Assembly (NCBI RefSeq): GCF_001545155.1
Contig: NZ_CP014226.1
Coordinates: 213,467-277,466, forward strand
Direction of reading: 5' to 3'
Length of the DNA: 64,000 bases
Origin: Halomonas chromatireducens
GTDB lineage: Bacteria; Pseudomonadota; Gammaproteobacteria; Pseudomonadales; Halomonadaceae
The position numbers were made by a program, and so were the translations under genes. The notes under the pieces are model-generated. The model had not been told where the DNA came from. It saw nothing but the letters and a program-made list of their open reading frames with translations, and searched no databases. Of this stretch, positions 53,491 to 62,863 are shown one piece after another. Each line of letters begins with the position of its first letter. Positions within the stretch are counted from its first letter, which is position 1.

Positions 53491-54108
53491 ATGCCGTTTT
53501 CGCTATGGATGTCGCTGGTGGCGGTCTGCGCCATGGGGGCCATGTCCCCCGGACCCAGCCTGGCACTGGTGCTGCGCCATACCCTGGGTGGAGGTCGCGC
53601 CCCGGGGGTAGTGGCAGCGCTTTTCCATGCGCTGGGAGTGGGCTTCTATGCCCTGCTGACGGTGTGGGGTCTGGGTGCGCTGATCGTGCGCTACCCGACC
53701 CTGTTCCAGGCGATCACCTGGGCGGGCGCGGCTTACCTCGCCTGGCTTGGCATCAAGGCACTGCGCGCCGGGCGGGCCGGGGCCCTGGAAGCGACGGGCA
53801 TGGCCACGACCCGGAGCCAGGCGGCGCGGGAAGGCATGCTGGTGGCGCTGGGCAATCCGAAGCTGATCCTGTTCTTCATTGCCTTGCTCAGCCAGTTCGT
53901 CACCCCGGACATGAGCCTGGCGGCCAAGGCGATCATCGTGCTCACCGCCATGATCATCGACGGCGGCTGGTATGTGCTGGTGGCGGTGTCGCTGACCCAC
54001 TCCCGGGTGCTTCCCTGGCTTCAGAGCCGCGCCCACTGGATTCATCGCATCACCGGCGTGATGCTGCTGGCCCTTGCCCTGCGGGTGGTGGTCGGCCCGC
54101 TCGGCTGA
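53491..54108 (+). CDS. LysE/RhtB-family amino-acid exporter
   Basis: This 205-residue inner-membrane protein begins MPFSLWMSLVAVCAMGAMSP, with the family motif SPGPSLALVLRHTLGGGR, and shows six hydrophobic segments including AAYLAWLGIKALRAGR and GNPKLILFFIALLSQF. The substrate is unknown (threonine, homoserine and leucine are typical of relatives). The ATG at 53491 has a GAGGAGAGG-type box upstream. Confidence 0.92.
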   Translation: MPFSLWMSLVAVCAMGAMSPGPSLALVLRHTLGGGRAPGVVAALFHALGVGFYALLTVWGLGALIVRYPTLFQAITWAGAAYLAWLGIKALRAGRAGALEATGMATTRSQAAREGMLVALGNPKLILFFIALLSQFVTPDMSLAAKAIIVLTAMIIDGGWYVLVAVSLTHSRVLPWLQSRAHWIHRITGVMLLALALRVVVGPLG

Positions 54109-54182
54109 CAGCGTTGACAGCCGTACCGGCCGCGCGCGGGGGATAATGGTAGCCTCAAGGCTATTCGAAAGCGGAAGCCCCC

Positions 54183-55418
54183 ATGGACGTTTTGTCGATA
54201 GAAGAGGAGGACCGCGCTCTTGCCGTGGTCCTGGACGAGGACCCCGATGTGGTGGCTGTCCTGTCGCTCCAGCTACATGTGCTGGGCATGGAGAGCCGCT
54301 GCTATCGTCGGGCCGATGTCCTGCTGGAAGAGATCGACGAGTGCGAGCCTCAACTGGTCATCATGGGGCTGGAATTCGGCGATCCTGACGGGATTGCCCT
54401 GTTGCGCCTGCTGGCCGAACGACGCTATGCCGGCTGGGTGCTGCTGCTGGGTGGCGTCGAGCGCAAGATCTCGCGAATTGCCGAGCGGGTGGGACACACC
54501 CTGGGCCTGCAGATGCTCGGCTCGCTGGACAAGCCGATGCGGATGACCGAGCTGCGCCAGCGGCTGGACCGGCTGCACCTGGGGCGCAAGCCGGCCATCG
54601 CGCCCGAGGACGACCCCTTCTTCTCCGCCGCGGAGCTCGACCGAGCCCTGGAACGGCACGAACTCACCCTTCACTACCAGCCGCAGTTCGAGCTTGCCAC
54701 GGGCCGGTTGAGCGGCGTCGAGGCGCTGGTGCGCTGGTCGCATCCCGAGATCGGCCTGATCGGGCCGGCCAGCTTCCTGCCCATGCTCACCGCTGGCCAG
54801 AGCCGGCGGCTCACCTGTCACGTACTCGAGCAGGCGCTGGCCGATGCCGAGCAGTGGGCAGGCATGGGCGTGGTGCTGTCGCTGTCGGTCAATGTTACCG
54901 CCGATGACCTGATGGAGTCGCAGCTGCTTTCGCTGACGCGCCACCGCCGGCCGGGCGAGCCGCCGCTGGTGGTGCTCGAGATCACCGAAACCGCGGCCAT
55001 GGACGACGAGCTGCTGGGCTCCGAAATCGCCGCCCGGCTGCATCTCAACGGGATGGAAGTGTCGGTGGACGACTTCGGCGTGGGCTTCTCGTCGCTGTCG
55101 CGGCTGCAGATGCTGCCGATCAGCGAGCTCAAGATCGACCGCAGCTTCGTGCGCCACCTGCAGCAGGACTCCCAGGATGCGGCCATCGTCGAGGCGGTCG
55201 CCCTGCTGGGGCGTCGCCTGGGTATCCGGGTGGTGGCCGAAGGGGTCGAGGAGCTCGACTGCCTGCCGACCCTGGCCCGCTTCGGCTGTACCCATGTGCA
55301 GGGCTTCGGCCTGTCGCGGCCTGTGCCCGCCGACATGATTCCCGAGCTGGCCTCGGATCAGTCGCCGATCCGTGCCAGGATCGCGGCCAGCGGGGCGTCG
55401 GCCGGCAACACGCCGTAG
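54183..55418 (+). CDS. EAL-domain c-di-GMP phosphodiesterase with receiver domain lacking the phospho-Asp
   Basis: The 411-residue protein has an N-terminal receiver-like domain (about residues 12-130) and a C-terminal EAL domain (about 150-395). In the receiver, acidic residues D18/E19/D20 and Lys117 (SLDKPMR) are kept, but the phosphorylated Asp is Gly62 (LVIMGLEFGDPDG). The EAL domain retains GVEALVRW (Glu180), NVTADDL, LEITET, VDDFGVGFSSL, KIDRSFV and VAEGVE, so phosphodiesterase activity is likely. It should lower c-di-GMP, controlled by something other than phosphorylation. Its 3' end overlaps the convergent acyl-CoA dehydrogenase by 61 bases. Confidence 0.92.
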   Translation: MDVLSIEEEDRALAVVLDEDPDVVAVLSLQLHVLGMESRCYRRADVLLEEIDECEPQLVIMGLEFGDPDGIALLRLLAERRYAGWVLLLGGVERKISRIAERVGHTLGLQMLGSLDKPMRMTELRQRLDRLHLGRKPAIAPEDDPFFSAAELDRALERHELTLHYQPQFELATGRLSGVEALVRWSHPEIGLIGPASFLPMLTAGQSRRLTCHVLEQALADAEQWAGMGVVLSLSVNVTADDLMESQLLSLTRHRRPGEPPLVVLEITETAAMDDELLGSEIAARLHLNGMEVSVDDFGVGFSSLSRLQMLPISELKIDRSFVRHLQQDSQDAAIVEAVALLGRRLGIRVVAEGVEELDCLPTLARFGCTHVQGFGLSRPVPADMIPELASDQSPIRARIAASGASAGNTP

Positions 55419-57010
55419 GCCGGGCTGGCCTCCACACCGAGGCGCGAGCGGCAGAAGGTCTCGGCCACCTCGTCGGGGGCATGGCGCAGCAGCAGTGAGG
55501 CCTGCAGGCACTGTGCCAGGCGCTGGGCAAGCCACCGTGCCCTGGCCTCCAGGGCATCGGAGGGCAGCGCCAGTTCACGCTCCAGCCCGGCCAGCGCCAG
55601 GTCGAAGTCCGGTTGCTGTCCCCGAGCCGCGGCCAGCTCGGCCCGCAGCGCCTCGATCGACTCCGGATGCCGGGCCAGTACCCGCAGCACGTCGAGGCAC
55701 ATCACGTTGCCCGACCCCTCCCAGATCGAATTCACCGGCGCCTCCCGGTAGAGCCGCGCCAGCGGCGACTCCTCCACGTAACCGATGCCTCCCAGGCACT
55801 CCATGGCCTCGGCCATGAACCCGGGTCCGCGCTTGTTGTGCCAGTACTTGGCCAGCGATGGCAGCAGCCTGGCCAGGGCGGTTTCATGCTCGTCGCCCTG
55901 GGCGCCCCCGTCGAAGGCGCGAGCGGTGCGCATGGCGAGGGCGACGCCGGCCTCCACCTCCAGCGCCAGGTCGGCGAGGACGCTGCGCATCAGCGGCTGC
56001 TCGGCCAGTGCCTTGCCGAAGGCGTGTCGCTGCCGCGTATGGTGCCAGGCTTCCGCCAGGGCCTGGCGCATCATGCCCACCGGCGCGGTGGCCGCGTCCA
56101 GGCGGGTCTGCTGCACCATGCCGATGATGGTGGCCACGCCGCGTCCGGGCTCGCCCACCGGCGTCGCCCAGGCGCCGCGATACTCGATCTCGGCGGAGGC
56201 ATTGGCGCGGTTGCCGCACTTCTCCTTGAGCCGCTGCAGCTCGATGGCGTTGCGCTCACCGTCCGGCGTGAAACGCGGCACCAGGAAGCAGGAGAGGCCG
56301 GCCTCGGTCTGTGCCAGGGTGAAAAAGGCGTCGGACATTGGCGCGCTGCAGAACCACTTGTGACCGGTGAGCCGCCAGCCCTCGCCGTCGCGCTCGGCGC
56401 GGGTGGTGTTGCTGCGCACATCGCTGCCCCCCTGCTTCTCGGTCATGGCCATGCCGAAGGTCAGGCCCTGTTTTTCCGCGGCCGGCAGGGGGCGGGGATC
56501 ATAGGCATTGGCCAGCAGCCCGGGTGCCCAGGCGGCCGCCACTGTCGGGCTGTGGCGCAGCACCGGCATGGCGGCATGGGTCATGGTCACCGGACAGCAG
56601 AAGCCCGGTTCGGCCTGGGTCAGCAGGTAGAGGGCGGCGACATGGGCCTGGTGGCCGCCGCGGCCCTCCTCCTGCCAGGCCACCGCATGCCAGCCGCCCG
56701 CCATCGCCATCGTCATCAGCTCGTGGTAGGCGGGGTGATAGCGCACCTCGTCCAGGCGTCGGCCGTGGCGATCGAAGAGTCGCAGCTCCGGTGGGTGGCG
56801 GTTGGCTTCCTCGCCCAGGGCGGCGACTCGGGTGCTGCCGGTGTCGCGGCCCAGGGGGGCGAGGCGCTCGGCGACCCACGGCGGGGCTTCCCTGGCCAGT
56901 GCCTCGCGCAGCGGCAGGTCCGCGGCGAGCAGGTCCCGGTCGCCCCGGGGGGCGGGCTGGTTGAGCACCTCGTGGGTCGCCATGCGGGTTCGGGGGAACG
57001 GACTGTCCAT
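55358..57010 (-). CDS. AidB-like acyl-CoA dehydrogenase family protein
   Basis: This 550-residue flavoprotein has the AidB arrangement: FGMAMTEKQGGSDVRSNTTR, GHKWFCSAPMSDAFFTLAQT, CFLVPRFTPDG, IELQRLKEKCGNRANASAEI, the active region AMECLGGIGYVEESPLARLY and WEGSGNVMCLDVLR. AidB of E. coli binds FAD and DNA and is part of the adaptive alkylation response; dehydrogenase activity of this member is unproven. The ATG at 57010 has AAGGAG 7 bases upstream. A near-full-length family member (E. coli 541). Confidence 0.9.
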   Translation of the reverse strand: MDSPFPRTRMATHEVLNQPAPRGDRDLLAADLPLREALAREAPPWVAERLAPLGRDTGSTRVAALGEEANRHPPELRLFDRHGRRLDEVRYHPAYHELMTMAMAGGWHAVAWQEEGRGGHQAHVAALYLLTQAEPGFCCPVTMTHAAMPVLRHSPTVAAAWAPGLLANAYDPRPLPAAEKQGLTFGMAMTEKQGGSDVRSNTTRAERDGEGWRLTGHKWFCSAPMSDAFFTLAQTEAGLSCFLVPRFTPDGERNAIELQRLKEKCGNRANASAEIEYRGAWATPVGEPGRGVATIIGMVQQTRLDAATAPVGMMRQALAEAWHHTRQRHAFGKALAEQPLMRSVLADLALEVEAGVALAMRTARAFDGGAQGDEHETALARLLPSLAKYWHNKRGPGFMAEAMECLGGIGYVEESPLARLYREAPVNSIWEGSGNVMCLDVLRVLARHPESIEALRAELAAARGQQPDFDLALAGLERELALPSDALEARARWLAQRLAQCLQASLLLRHAPDEVAETFCRSRLGVEASPAYGVLPADAPLAAILARIGD

Positions 57011-57143
57011 GACGGTGCTCCTTGCGGTCGGTATTTTGGGGAACTGTTCCGAAGCATGGTCAGTGCATCGGACCGGGTCAACGTGACGTCGGGCGTGACG
57101 ACGGCGGCACCACTGGGTAGGCTTGTGACTCGATCCTGCGGAG

Positions 57144-57698
57144 ATGACCGTGACGGCCAAGCCCCCTCTCGACCCGACACTGCCGGCGCCCCGTATGGCC
57201 GATGAAGCCATCCAACTGGTGGACGCCCGCAACCGGCCCTGTGGCAGTGCGCCCCGGGCGCTGATGCGTCGCTTCCAGTTCTGGCACCGGGCCACCTACG
57301 TGGTCGTTCTCAATCGCCACGGCGAGATCTGCGTGCAGCGCCGAACCCTGGCCAAGGAGGTGTTCCCCGGCGGACTCGACCTGGCTGCGGGCGGCGTCGT
57401 CGGTGCCGGTGAGGCCGTGCATGTGGCGGCGTGCCGTGAGCTGGCCGAGGAGTTGGGCATTCGCGGCGTGCCCCTGCGTCATGCCGGGGAGTTTTGTCAT
57501 GACCGGGGCGGCAACCATATCTTCGGCAGTCTTTACCTGGTCGAGTACAGCGGCCCTCTTACCCTGCAGGTGGAAGAGGTTGCCGACGCCTTCTGGTGTT
57601 CACTCGAGGAGGCGCTGGCTCTGGACGGGGTCACGCCGGACACCCGCCAGGCCGTGGAGGCGTTGATTGCGTCCGGCTGGCTGGAGGCGGGGCGATGA
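57144..57698 (+). CDS. NUDIX hydrolase (YfcD-like)
   Basis: This 184-residue protein has a complete Nudix box: GGVVGAGEAVHVAACRELAE followed by ELGI. Flanking sequence (VDARNRPCGSAPRALMRRFQ, FWHRATYVVVLNRHGEICVQ) matches the YfcD/IPP-isomerase-like branch. The substrate is unknown. Its TGA overlaps the moxR ATG, so it is coupled to the MoxR-DUF58-transglutaminase genes. Confidence 0.9.
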   Translation: MTVTAKPPLDPTLPAPRMADEAIQLVDARNRPCGSAPRALMRRFQFWHRATYVVVLNRHGEICVQRRTLAKEVFPGGLDLAAGGVVGAGEAVHVAACRELAEELGIRGVPLRHAGEFCHDRGGNHIFGSLYLVEYSGPLTLQVEEVADAFWCSLEEALALDGVTPDTRQAVEALIASGWLEAGR

Positions 57699-58621
57699 AC
57701 GCGCTGGCGGCGGCGCAGAGCCTGGAGGCCATTGCCGCCACCCTGGATCGGGTGGTGCTGGGCAAGTCCCGTGAGGTGCGCCTGGCCCTCTGCTGCCTGC
57801 TCTGCCGCGGCCATCTGCTGATCGAGGATCTGCCGGGACTGGGCAAGACCACCCTGGCCCAGGCACTGGCTCGTGTCACGGGGCTCGACATGCAGCGGCT
57901 GCAGTTCACCAGCGACCTGCTGCCCGCCGACGTGCTGGGGGTGTCGGTCTTCGACCCGCGGGAGGCGAGCTTTCGCTTCCACCCGGGGCCGATTTTCCAC
58001 GGCCTGGTGCTGGCCGACGAGATCAATCGCGCCACCCCCAAGACCCAGAGCGCACTGCTCGAGGCGATGGAGGAGGGACAGGTCACCGTGGAGGGGGAGA
58101 CCCGCGCGCTGCCCGACCCCTTTTTCGTCATCGCCACCCAGAATCCCCAGGATCAGGCCGGCACCTTCGCGCTGCCGGAATCGCAGTTGGATCGCTTCCT
58201 GATGCGGCTATCGCTGGGCTATCCCGACTTTCGCGCCGAGCGCGACATCCTGCGCGGCCTGGCGGGGCGCACCCGGCTCGATGATCTCTCTGTGCTGTTG
58301 GATGGCGAGAGCCTGCGCCACTGGCAGGCGAAGGTTGCGACGATTCATGTCTCCGACCGGGTACTCGACTATGTGCAGTCCCTGGGACGTGCCAGTCGCG
58401 AGCATCCGGAGCTGGCCTGGGGGCTTTCCACCCGGGGGTTGCTGGCGCTGGTACAGGCAGCACGTGGCTGGGCGCTGCTGGCGGGGCGGGATCATGTGCT
58501 GCCCGAAGACGTCCAGGCCGTCTGGGTGCCGGTGGCCGGCCACCGCTTGAGCAGCGGCCACCGGGAGGAGGGCGAAGCACTGGCGGCGCACCTGCTCGGA
58601 CGCGTGCCGGTAGCGGCCTGA
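57695..58621 (+). CDS. MoxR-type AAA+ ATPase
   Basis: This 308-residue protein shows Walker A DLPGLGKTT, Walker B HGLVLADEINRATPKTQSAL, sensor IATQNPQDQAGTFALPESQL (quoted in part) and arginine-finger region DRFLMRLSLGYPD, the MoxR pattern. MoxR ATPases act as chaperones for VWA- or DUF58-containing partners. It is followed 2 bases later by DUF58 and then a TgpA-type transglutaminase, a well-known conserved triad. Confidence 0.94.
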   Translation: MNALAAAQSLEAIAATLDRVVLGKSREVRLALCCLLCRGHLLIEDLPGLGKTTLAQALARVTGLDMQRLQFTSDLLPADVLGVSVFDPREASFRFHPGPIFHGLVLADEINRATPKTQSALLEAMEEGQVTVEGETRALPDPFFVIATQNPQDQAGTFALPESQLDRFLMRLSLGYPDFRAERDILRGLAGRTRLDDLSVLLDGESLRHWQAKVATIHVSDRVLDYVQSLGRASREHPELAWGLSTRGLLALVQAARGWALLAGRDHVLPEDVQAVWVPVAGHRLSSGHREEGEALAAHLLGRVPVAA

Positions 58622-58623
58622 AT

Positions 58624-59628
58624 ATGACCACGGCCCACACCGCAGCCTCGGAGGCAGCCACACGGGGCGCCGGCAAGCCGGGAGCCGGCAAACCGAATGC
58701 TGGAAAGAAAAAGCGCCTGCGCGACTGGCTCGGTCGACGCCTGACAATCGCTCCCGGTGAGGCCCTGCCGCAGCGTCGGCTGTTTCTGATTCCCACCCGC
58801 TTCGGCCTGGGCTGGATCGCCCTGGTGGCGGTGCTGCTGCTGTTCGGCGTCAACTACCAGAACAGTCTGGCCTACGCCCTGGCCTTCTGGCTGGCGGGGC
58901 TGGCAATGGTTGTGTTGGTGCGAGCCTGGCGCAATTTGCTGGGCGTCACCGTGGAGCTGCAGTTGCCCCGGGAGGCCTTTGCCGGACACGAGGCACGTCT
59001 GCAGGTGATACTCAGGGCCGCCCGCCCACGAACCGCCATCGGCCTTGTGCTGGACGCCCATGAGACTACGCTGCCGGGCCTGGAGAACGAGGCCTCGGCA
59101 AGACTTCCCTGGCGGCCCGGGCAGCGTGGTTGGCAGCTGCCGCCCACCCTGCGCCTGGAGTCCTGCTGGCCGCTGGGGCTGGTGCGGGCAGTGGCCTGGG
59201 TGCAGCCCACCGACGGGCTGCTCGTCTACCCCGCACCGCTCGAGGCGGCGGGGGCGGAGCATCGTCAGCTCGGCGCAGGGCTGGACGCCACCGATTTTGC
59301 CGGGCTGAGGCGCTTCGAGCGCGGCGATAGCGCCACGCGAGTGGCCTGGAAGCAGTGGAGCCGCAGCGGCATCCTCACCACCAAGGTTTTCAGCGTGCCG
59401 CCTCGCCAGCAGCTGTGGCTGGATTACGCCAACTGTCGGGGCAGCCCCGAGCGGCGTCTGTCACTGCTCTGTGCCCGAGTGCTGGCGCATCACAGAGCCG
59501 GCGACCATTACGGCCTGCGGCTGCCGGGGCTGGAGCTGCCCTTGGCGGAGGGCGAGCGTCAGCGGCGCGCAGCGCTGGAGGCGCTTGGCCTGTTTCAGGC
59601 CGGTTCGACAGGAGGGCTGGACCAGTGA
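58624..59628 (+). CDS. DUF58 domain membrane protein
   Basis: This 334-residue protein has a basic N-terminus, two membrane helices (GLGWIALVAVLLLFGV, LAYALAFWLAGLAMVVLV) and a C-terminal DUF58 domain with DATDFAGLRRFERGDSATRV followed by AWKQWSRSGILTTKVF. DUF58 proteins are partners of MoxR ATPases; their role is not settled. Its stop overlaps the GTG of the transglutaminase gene (GTGA). Confidence 0.92.
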   Translation: MTTAHTAASEAATRGAGKPGAGKPNAGKKKRLRDWLGRRLTIAPGEALPQRRLFLIPTRFGLGWIALVAVLLLFGVNYQNSLAYALAFWLAGLAMVVLVRAWRNLLGVTVELQLPREAFAGHEARLQVILRAARPRTAIGLVLDAHETTLPGLENEASARLPWRPGQRGWQLPPTLRLESCWPLGLVRAVAWVQPTDGLLVYPAPLEAAGAEHRQLGAGLDATDFAGLRRFERGDSATRVAWKQWSRSGILTTKVFSVPPRQQLWLDYANCRGSPERRLSLLCARVLAHHRAGDHYGLRLPGLELPLAEGERQRRAALEALGLFQAGSTGGLDQ

Positions 59629-61793
59629 TCGCAAGAGGCTGGCTGGCACGTCGCCAACGGCCCCGCCCGGAGGCGGCGGTGCTGGCCGACGGTCGCGAGC
59701 TTGGTGCCGCGATGCTTCGGCGCCTGGTCATTGGCCAGTGCCTGGTGCTGGCGCTGCACCTTGCCTGGATGCCGATCTGGCTGGTGGCGCTGGCACTCGG
59801 CGTGGCGGCCTGGCGTTTTCTGGAGCTGCGTCAACGGTTGCCCCCGGCCGGGCGTGTATTGCGCCTGGGCGGAGTTGTCGCGCTGTTGGGCGCCCTCTGG
59901 CTGCACTATGGCGTCATGTCTCAAATGGAAGGGCTGATCGGGCTGCTGCTGGGCGTTTACCTGCTCAAGCTGCTCGAGACCCATGACCGGCGCGGCGCCC
60001 GGGTGGTGGTGGTGATCGGCATCATCGCGACCGGGGTGGCCTTCCTGCACGATCAGGGGATACCGATGGCACTGGGTGCCTTGGTGGCGCTGGGCTGGCT
60101 GCTGCAGTCGCTGAACTGGCTGGCCGGCGCGCCGGACGCTCGCCGCGCCTGGGGCGAAACCGCATGGCTGCTGCTCTATTCGGCGCCGCTGATGGTGGTG
60201 CTGTTTCTGGTATTTCCTCGGCTGGGACCGCTATGGAGCATGCCACAGATGGATCGTGCCTCCACCGGACTTTCCGATGAGGTATCGCCGGGGGATATCG
60301 CACAGCTTTCGCGCAGCGATGCCCGTGTCTTCCGCGCGGCGTTCGACGGCGAGGAACCGGCGACTCACGAGCGCTACTGGCGGGTCTATACGCTCTCCGG
60401 CACCGACGGTCGGCGCTGGTTCCGGGCGCCCCCCGACGAGCTGGCCGCGACCCTGGGGCTAACCGAAGCCAGCTTCGCTCGCCAGGGGCGACGCTCGCCC
60501 TGGGTGGACGAGGCGGCCGGTGAGGGGCGCTTTCGCGCCGAGCTGCTGCTGGACCCCGACAGCCGCCCCTGGCTCCCCTCGCTGGGCACGCCGCTGGCCA
60601 CTGACAGCGAACAGCGCTATCTGGCCGATGGCACACTGGAGCGGCTTGCTGGGGGGGGTTCGCGCAGCCTGCTGCGCCGGGAGAGTAGGGGGGCGGCCCC
60701 GGCCAATGCCGACCCCGCCGGCGACGCCTGGAACACCATGCTGCCGAACCGGGCCAACCCCCGTACCCGGGCGCTGGGCGAGCGGCTGTGGCAGGAGAGC
60801 GGGGGGGACAAGCATGCCTTCCTGGCGGCAGGCATGGCCCCGTTCGGCGAGGCCCCCTTCCGCTATACCCTCATGCCGCCGCGCCTGAACTCCCGTCATC
60901 GGGTCGACGAATTCCTGTTCGAGAGCCGTGCCGGCTACTGCACCCACTATGCTTCGGCCGCCGCGACCCTTATTCGTGCGGCGGGGATTCCGTCGCGCCT
61001 GGTAGTCGGTTTTCTGGGCGGTGAACGCCATCCGGATGGCTATTTCACCATTCGCGACTACGATGCCCACGCCTGGGTCGAGGTGTGGCTCGACGGCGGC
61101 TGGCAACGCCTTGACCCTACGGCCGCCATTGCCCCCGAGCGTATCGAGCTGGGGCCCCAGGCCGTCGAGGGAAGTGCCGAGACCTTCCTGGCCGACTCGC
61201 CCTTCTCCTCGCTGCGACTGCGTGAGCTGGACTGGGCCAATCGCCTGCGGCTGCGTTGGGAAAATCTGGAGTACCAGTGGCAGCGAGGCGTCATCGGTTA
61301 CCAGCGAGAGGTGGCCAGGTCGTTCATGCAGCGCCTCGGCGAGCGGCTGGAGGTGGGGTACGGCTGGCTCATGGCGCATCTGCGCTCGGCACCCTGGGTG
61401 GTCGTTGCCTGGCTGAGTGGCGCGGTGCTTGCGCTGGTGGGGATGGCATGGCTGCTGCGATTGGGCTTGCGCCAGCGCCGCTGGCGTAATGAAAGCGCCA
61501 TGCTGGAATATCTTCAGGAGCGGCTGGCTCGTCTTGGCCTGGAGCCTGTCTCCGGCGAGACCCCTGCCGGCCACCTGCGGCGTGTCGCCTCGGCGTGCGG
61601 CCCTGCCAGTGGTGCCCTTGAGGCGGTGGTCGAGGAGTACGAACGTCTTGCCTATGCACCGCTGAATGAAGCGGATCGGCGTGCCGGCCTGAGACGACTA
61701 CGACAGGCGGTTCAGAAGGTCCGGCGGCGCTTGCCCAAGGCGCGATATCGAATTCGCCGGGGTGGTGCCGCGAGGGAGGACGTGGCATCGTAA
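59625..61793 (+). CDS. TgpA-type transglutaminase membrane protein
   Basis: This 722-residue protein has about five N-terminal membrane segments (LAWMPIWLVALALGVAAW, VVALLGALWLHYGVMSQM, VVVVIGIIATGVAFLHDQG), a periplasmic transglutaminase-like core with Cys439 in ESRAGYCTHYASAAATLIRA, the His in YDAHAWVEVWLDGGWQRLDP and Asp in that last motif, then a C-terminal TM (VVAWLSGAVLALVGMAWLLR) and DUF4129. The GTG at 59625 overlaps the DUF58 stop. Members in Pseudomonas (TgpA) are essential with unknown substrate. Confidence 0.93.
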   Translation: MIARGWLARRQRPRPEAAVLADGRELGAAMLRRLVIGQCLVLALHLAWMPIWLVALALGVAAWRFLELRQRLPPAGRVLRLGGVVALLGALWLHYGVMSQMEGLIGLLLGVYLLKLLETHDRRGARVVVVIGIIATGVAFLHDQGIPMALGALVALGWLLQSLNWLAGAPDARRAWGETAWLLLYSAPLMVVLFLVFPRLGPLWSMPQMDRASTGLSDEVSPGDIAQLSRSDARVFRAAFDGEEPATHERYWRVYTLSGTDGRRWFRAPPDELAATLGLTEASFARQGRRSPWVDEAAGEGRFRAELLLDPDSRPWLPSLGTPLATDSEQRYLADGTLERLAGGGSRSLLRRESRGAAPANADPAGDAWNTMLPNRANPRTRALGERLWQESGGDKHAFLAAGMAPFGEAPFRYTLMPPRLNSRHRVDEFLFESRAGYCTHYASAAATLIRAAGIPSRLVVGFLGGERHPDGYFTIRDYDAHAWVEVWLDGGWQRLDPTAAIAPERIELGPQAVEGSAETFLADSPFSSLRLRELDWANRLRLRWENLEYQWQRGVIGYQREVARSFMQRLGERLEVGYGWLMAHLRSAPWVVVAWLSGAVLALVGMAWLLRLGLRQRRWRNESAMLEYLQERLARLGLEPVSGETPAGHLRRVASACGPASGALEAVVEEYERLAYAPLNEADRRAGLRRLRQAVQKVRRRLPKARYRIRRGGAAREDVAS

Positions 61794-61819
61794 TCAGGTG
61801 TCAGCAAAGCAGACGACCC

Positions 61820-62305
61820 ATGGCCATTCACGAGCACGACTGTCGCACTCATCGCGGCGAACCCTTCAACTTGCAGGCCCTCAAGGGGCAGGTGCTGTTG
61901 ATCGTCAACGTGGCGAGCCGGTGTGGCTACACGCCTCAGCTACGTGAACTGGAGCGGCTTTATGGCCGCTACCGCGATCGTGGCTTCACCGTGCTGGCCT
62001 TTCCCTGCAATCAGTTTGCCCGGCAGGCCCCGGAGTCAGCGCTGGACTTCTGTGCCATGAGTTCTTCCCAATACGGTGTCACCTTTCCCATCATGCAGAA
62101 GGTCAAGGTCAACGGCTCACAGGCGCATCCGCTCTTCAAGGAGCTCAAGCAGCATGCGCCGGGGGTGCTCGGCACCACGCTCATCAAATGGAATTTCACC
62201 AAGTTTCTGGTGGGCCGGGATGGCCGGGTAATACGACGCTTCGCCCCAGGTGAGGGCCGTGATGTGCTGGCGCTCGCCCTGGAGGAGGCTCTGGATGAGA
62301 CCTGA
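61820..62305 (+). CDS. Glutathione peroxidase (Cys type, BtuE-like)
   Basis: The 161-residue thioredoxin-fold protein has the peroxidatic Cys in VNVASRCGYTPQ, FPCNQFARQAPES with the conserved Gln (GGQEP is more usual), and WNFTKFLVGRDGRV carrying the Trp-Asn. It reduces peroxides; bacterial members usually prefer thioredoxin over glutathione. It is 26 bases after the transglutaminase gene and convergent with the next gene. Confidence 0.93.
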   Translation: MAIHEHDCRTHRGEPFNLQALKGQVLLIVNVASRCGYTPQLRELERLYGRYRDRGFTVLAFPCNQFARQAPESALDFCAMSSSQYGVTFPIMQKVKVNGSQAHPLFKELKQHAPGVLGTTLIKWNFTKFLVGRDGRVIRRFAPGEGRDVLALALEEALDET

Positions 62306-62307
62306 GC

Positions 62308-62697
62308 CTAACGGGGTGCCTCACCGCGCTCGAGCATCACGCGCATTATCAGCTCATTCCAGCGGTGACGGGTCATCATGGTGGTCAAGCCGGAGAACAG
62401 CGCCCAGCTCTTGCGTCGCCAGCCCGTCAGCCGCATGTTGTGGGCTACCAGGCGCTTCATGAGCTGGAGGTCATCGAACTTCCGCCATTCACTGGCGACC
62501 GACATCTGAGTGCGCGCCAGCACCGGTGCCAGCTCCAGGCGAAATATCCACTCCAGCTCATGCAGCGTCAGGTCGTGGCGCTGTATCACTTCCACCATGT
62601 GTGCATAGTCGCGTTCACCGGGTTCGCGGTCCAGCCATAGTGGCGCCAGTGCCAGCCACAGCTCGCCGCGTTCATCTACCAGCGTCTGTGCATCCAT
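62308..62697 (-). CDS. Hypothetical soluble protein
   Basis: This 129-residue protein is helical (MDAQTLVDERGELWLALAPL, VEVIQRHDLTLHELEWIFRL) with conserved-looking Trp and Tyr residues and a basic end (RRKSWALFSGLTTMMTRHRW). A GGAGAG box precedes the ATG. Its stop is 2 bases from that of the peroxidase gene. Family not recognised with confidence. Confidence 0.65.
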   Translation of the reverse strand: MDAQTLVDERGELWLALAPLWLDREPGERDYAHMVEVIQRHDLTLHELEWIFRLELAPVLARTQMSVASEWRKFDDLQLMKRLVAHNMRLTGWRRKSWALFSGLTTMMTRHRWNELIMRVMLERGEAPR

Positions 62698-62764
62698 TGT
62701 TCTCTCCTGACTGCGCGTTACCCGGGAAATGCATCCTGCCCCACTCGAGGGCCGGGCTCAAGAG

Positions 62765-62793
62765 CGGACAGGAGAGATAACGACCGCTAGAAT
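62765..62793 (+). promoter_or_regulatory. Possible sigma70 promoter of fabV
   Basis: CGGACA (62765-62770), a 17-base spacer and TAGAAT (62788-62793) lie 70 bases before the fabV start. The -35 is imperfect. Confidence 0.45.
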
Positions 62794-62863
62794 GCCACCA
62801 CTGCCCACTCAATCTGCCCGATATCGCCGTGCCGGTGGCGGGCAATCGACAATGAGGTTAGAC

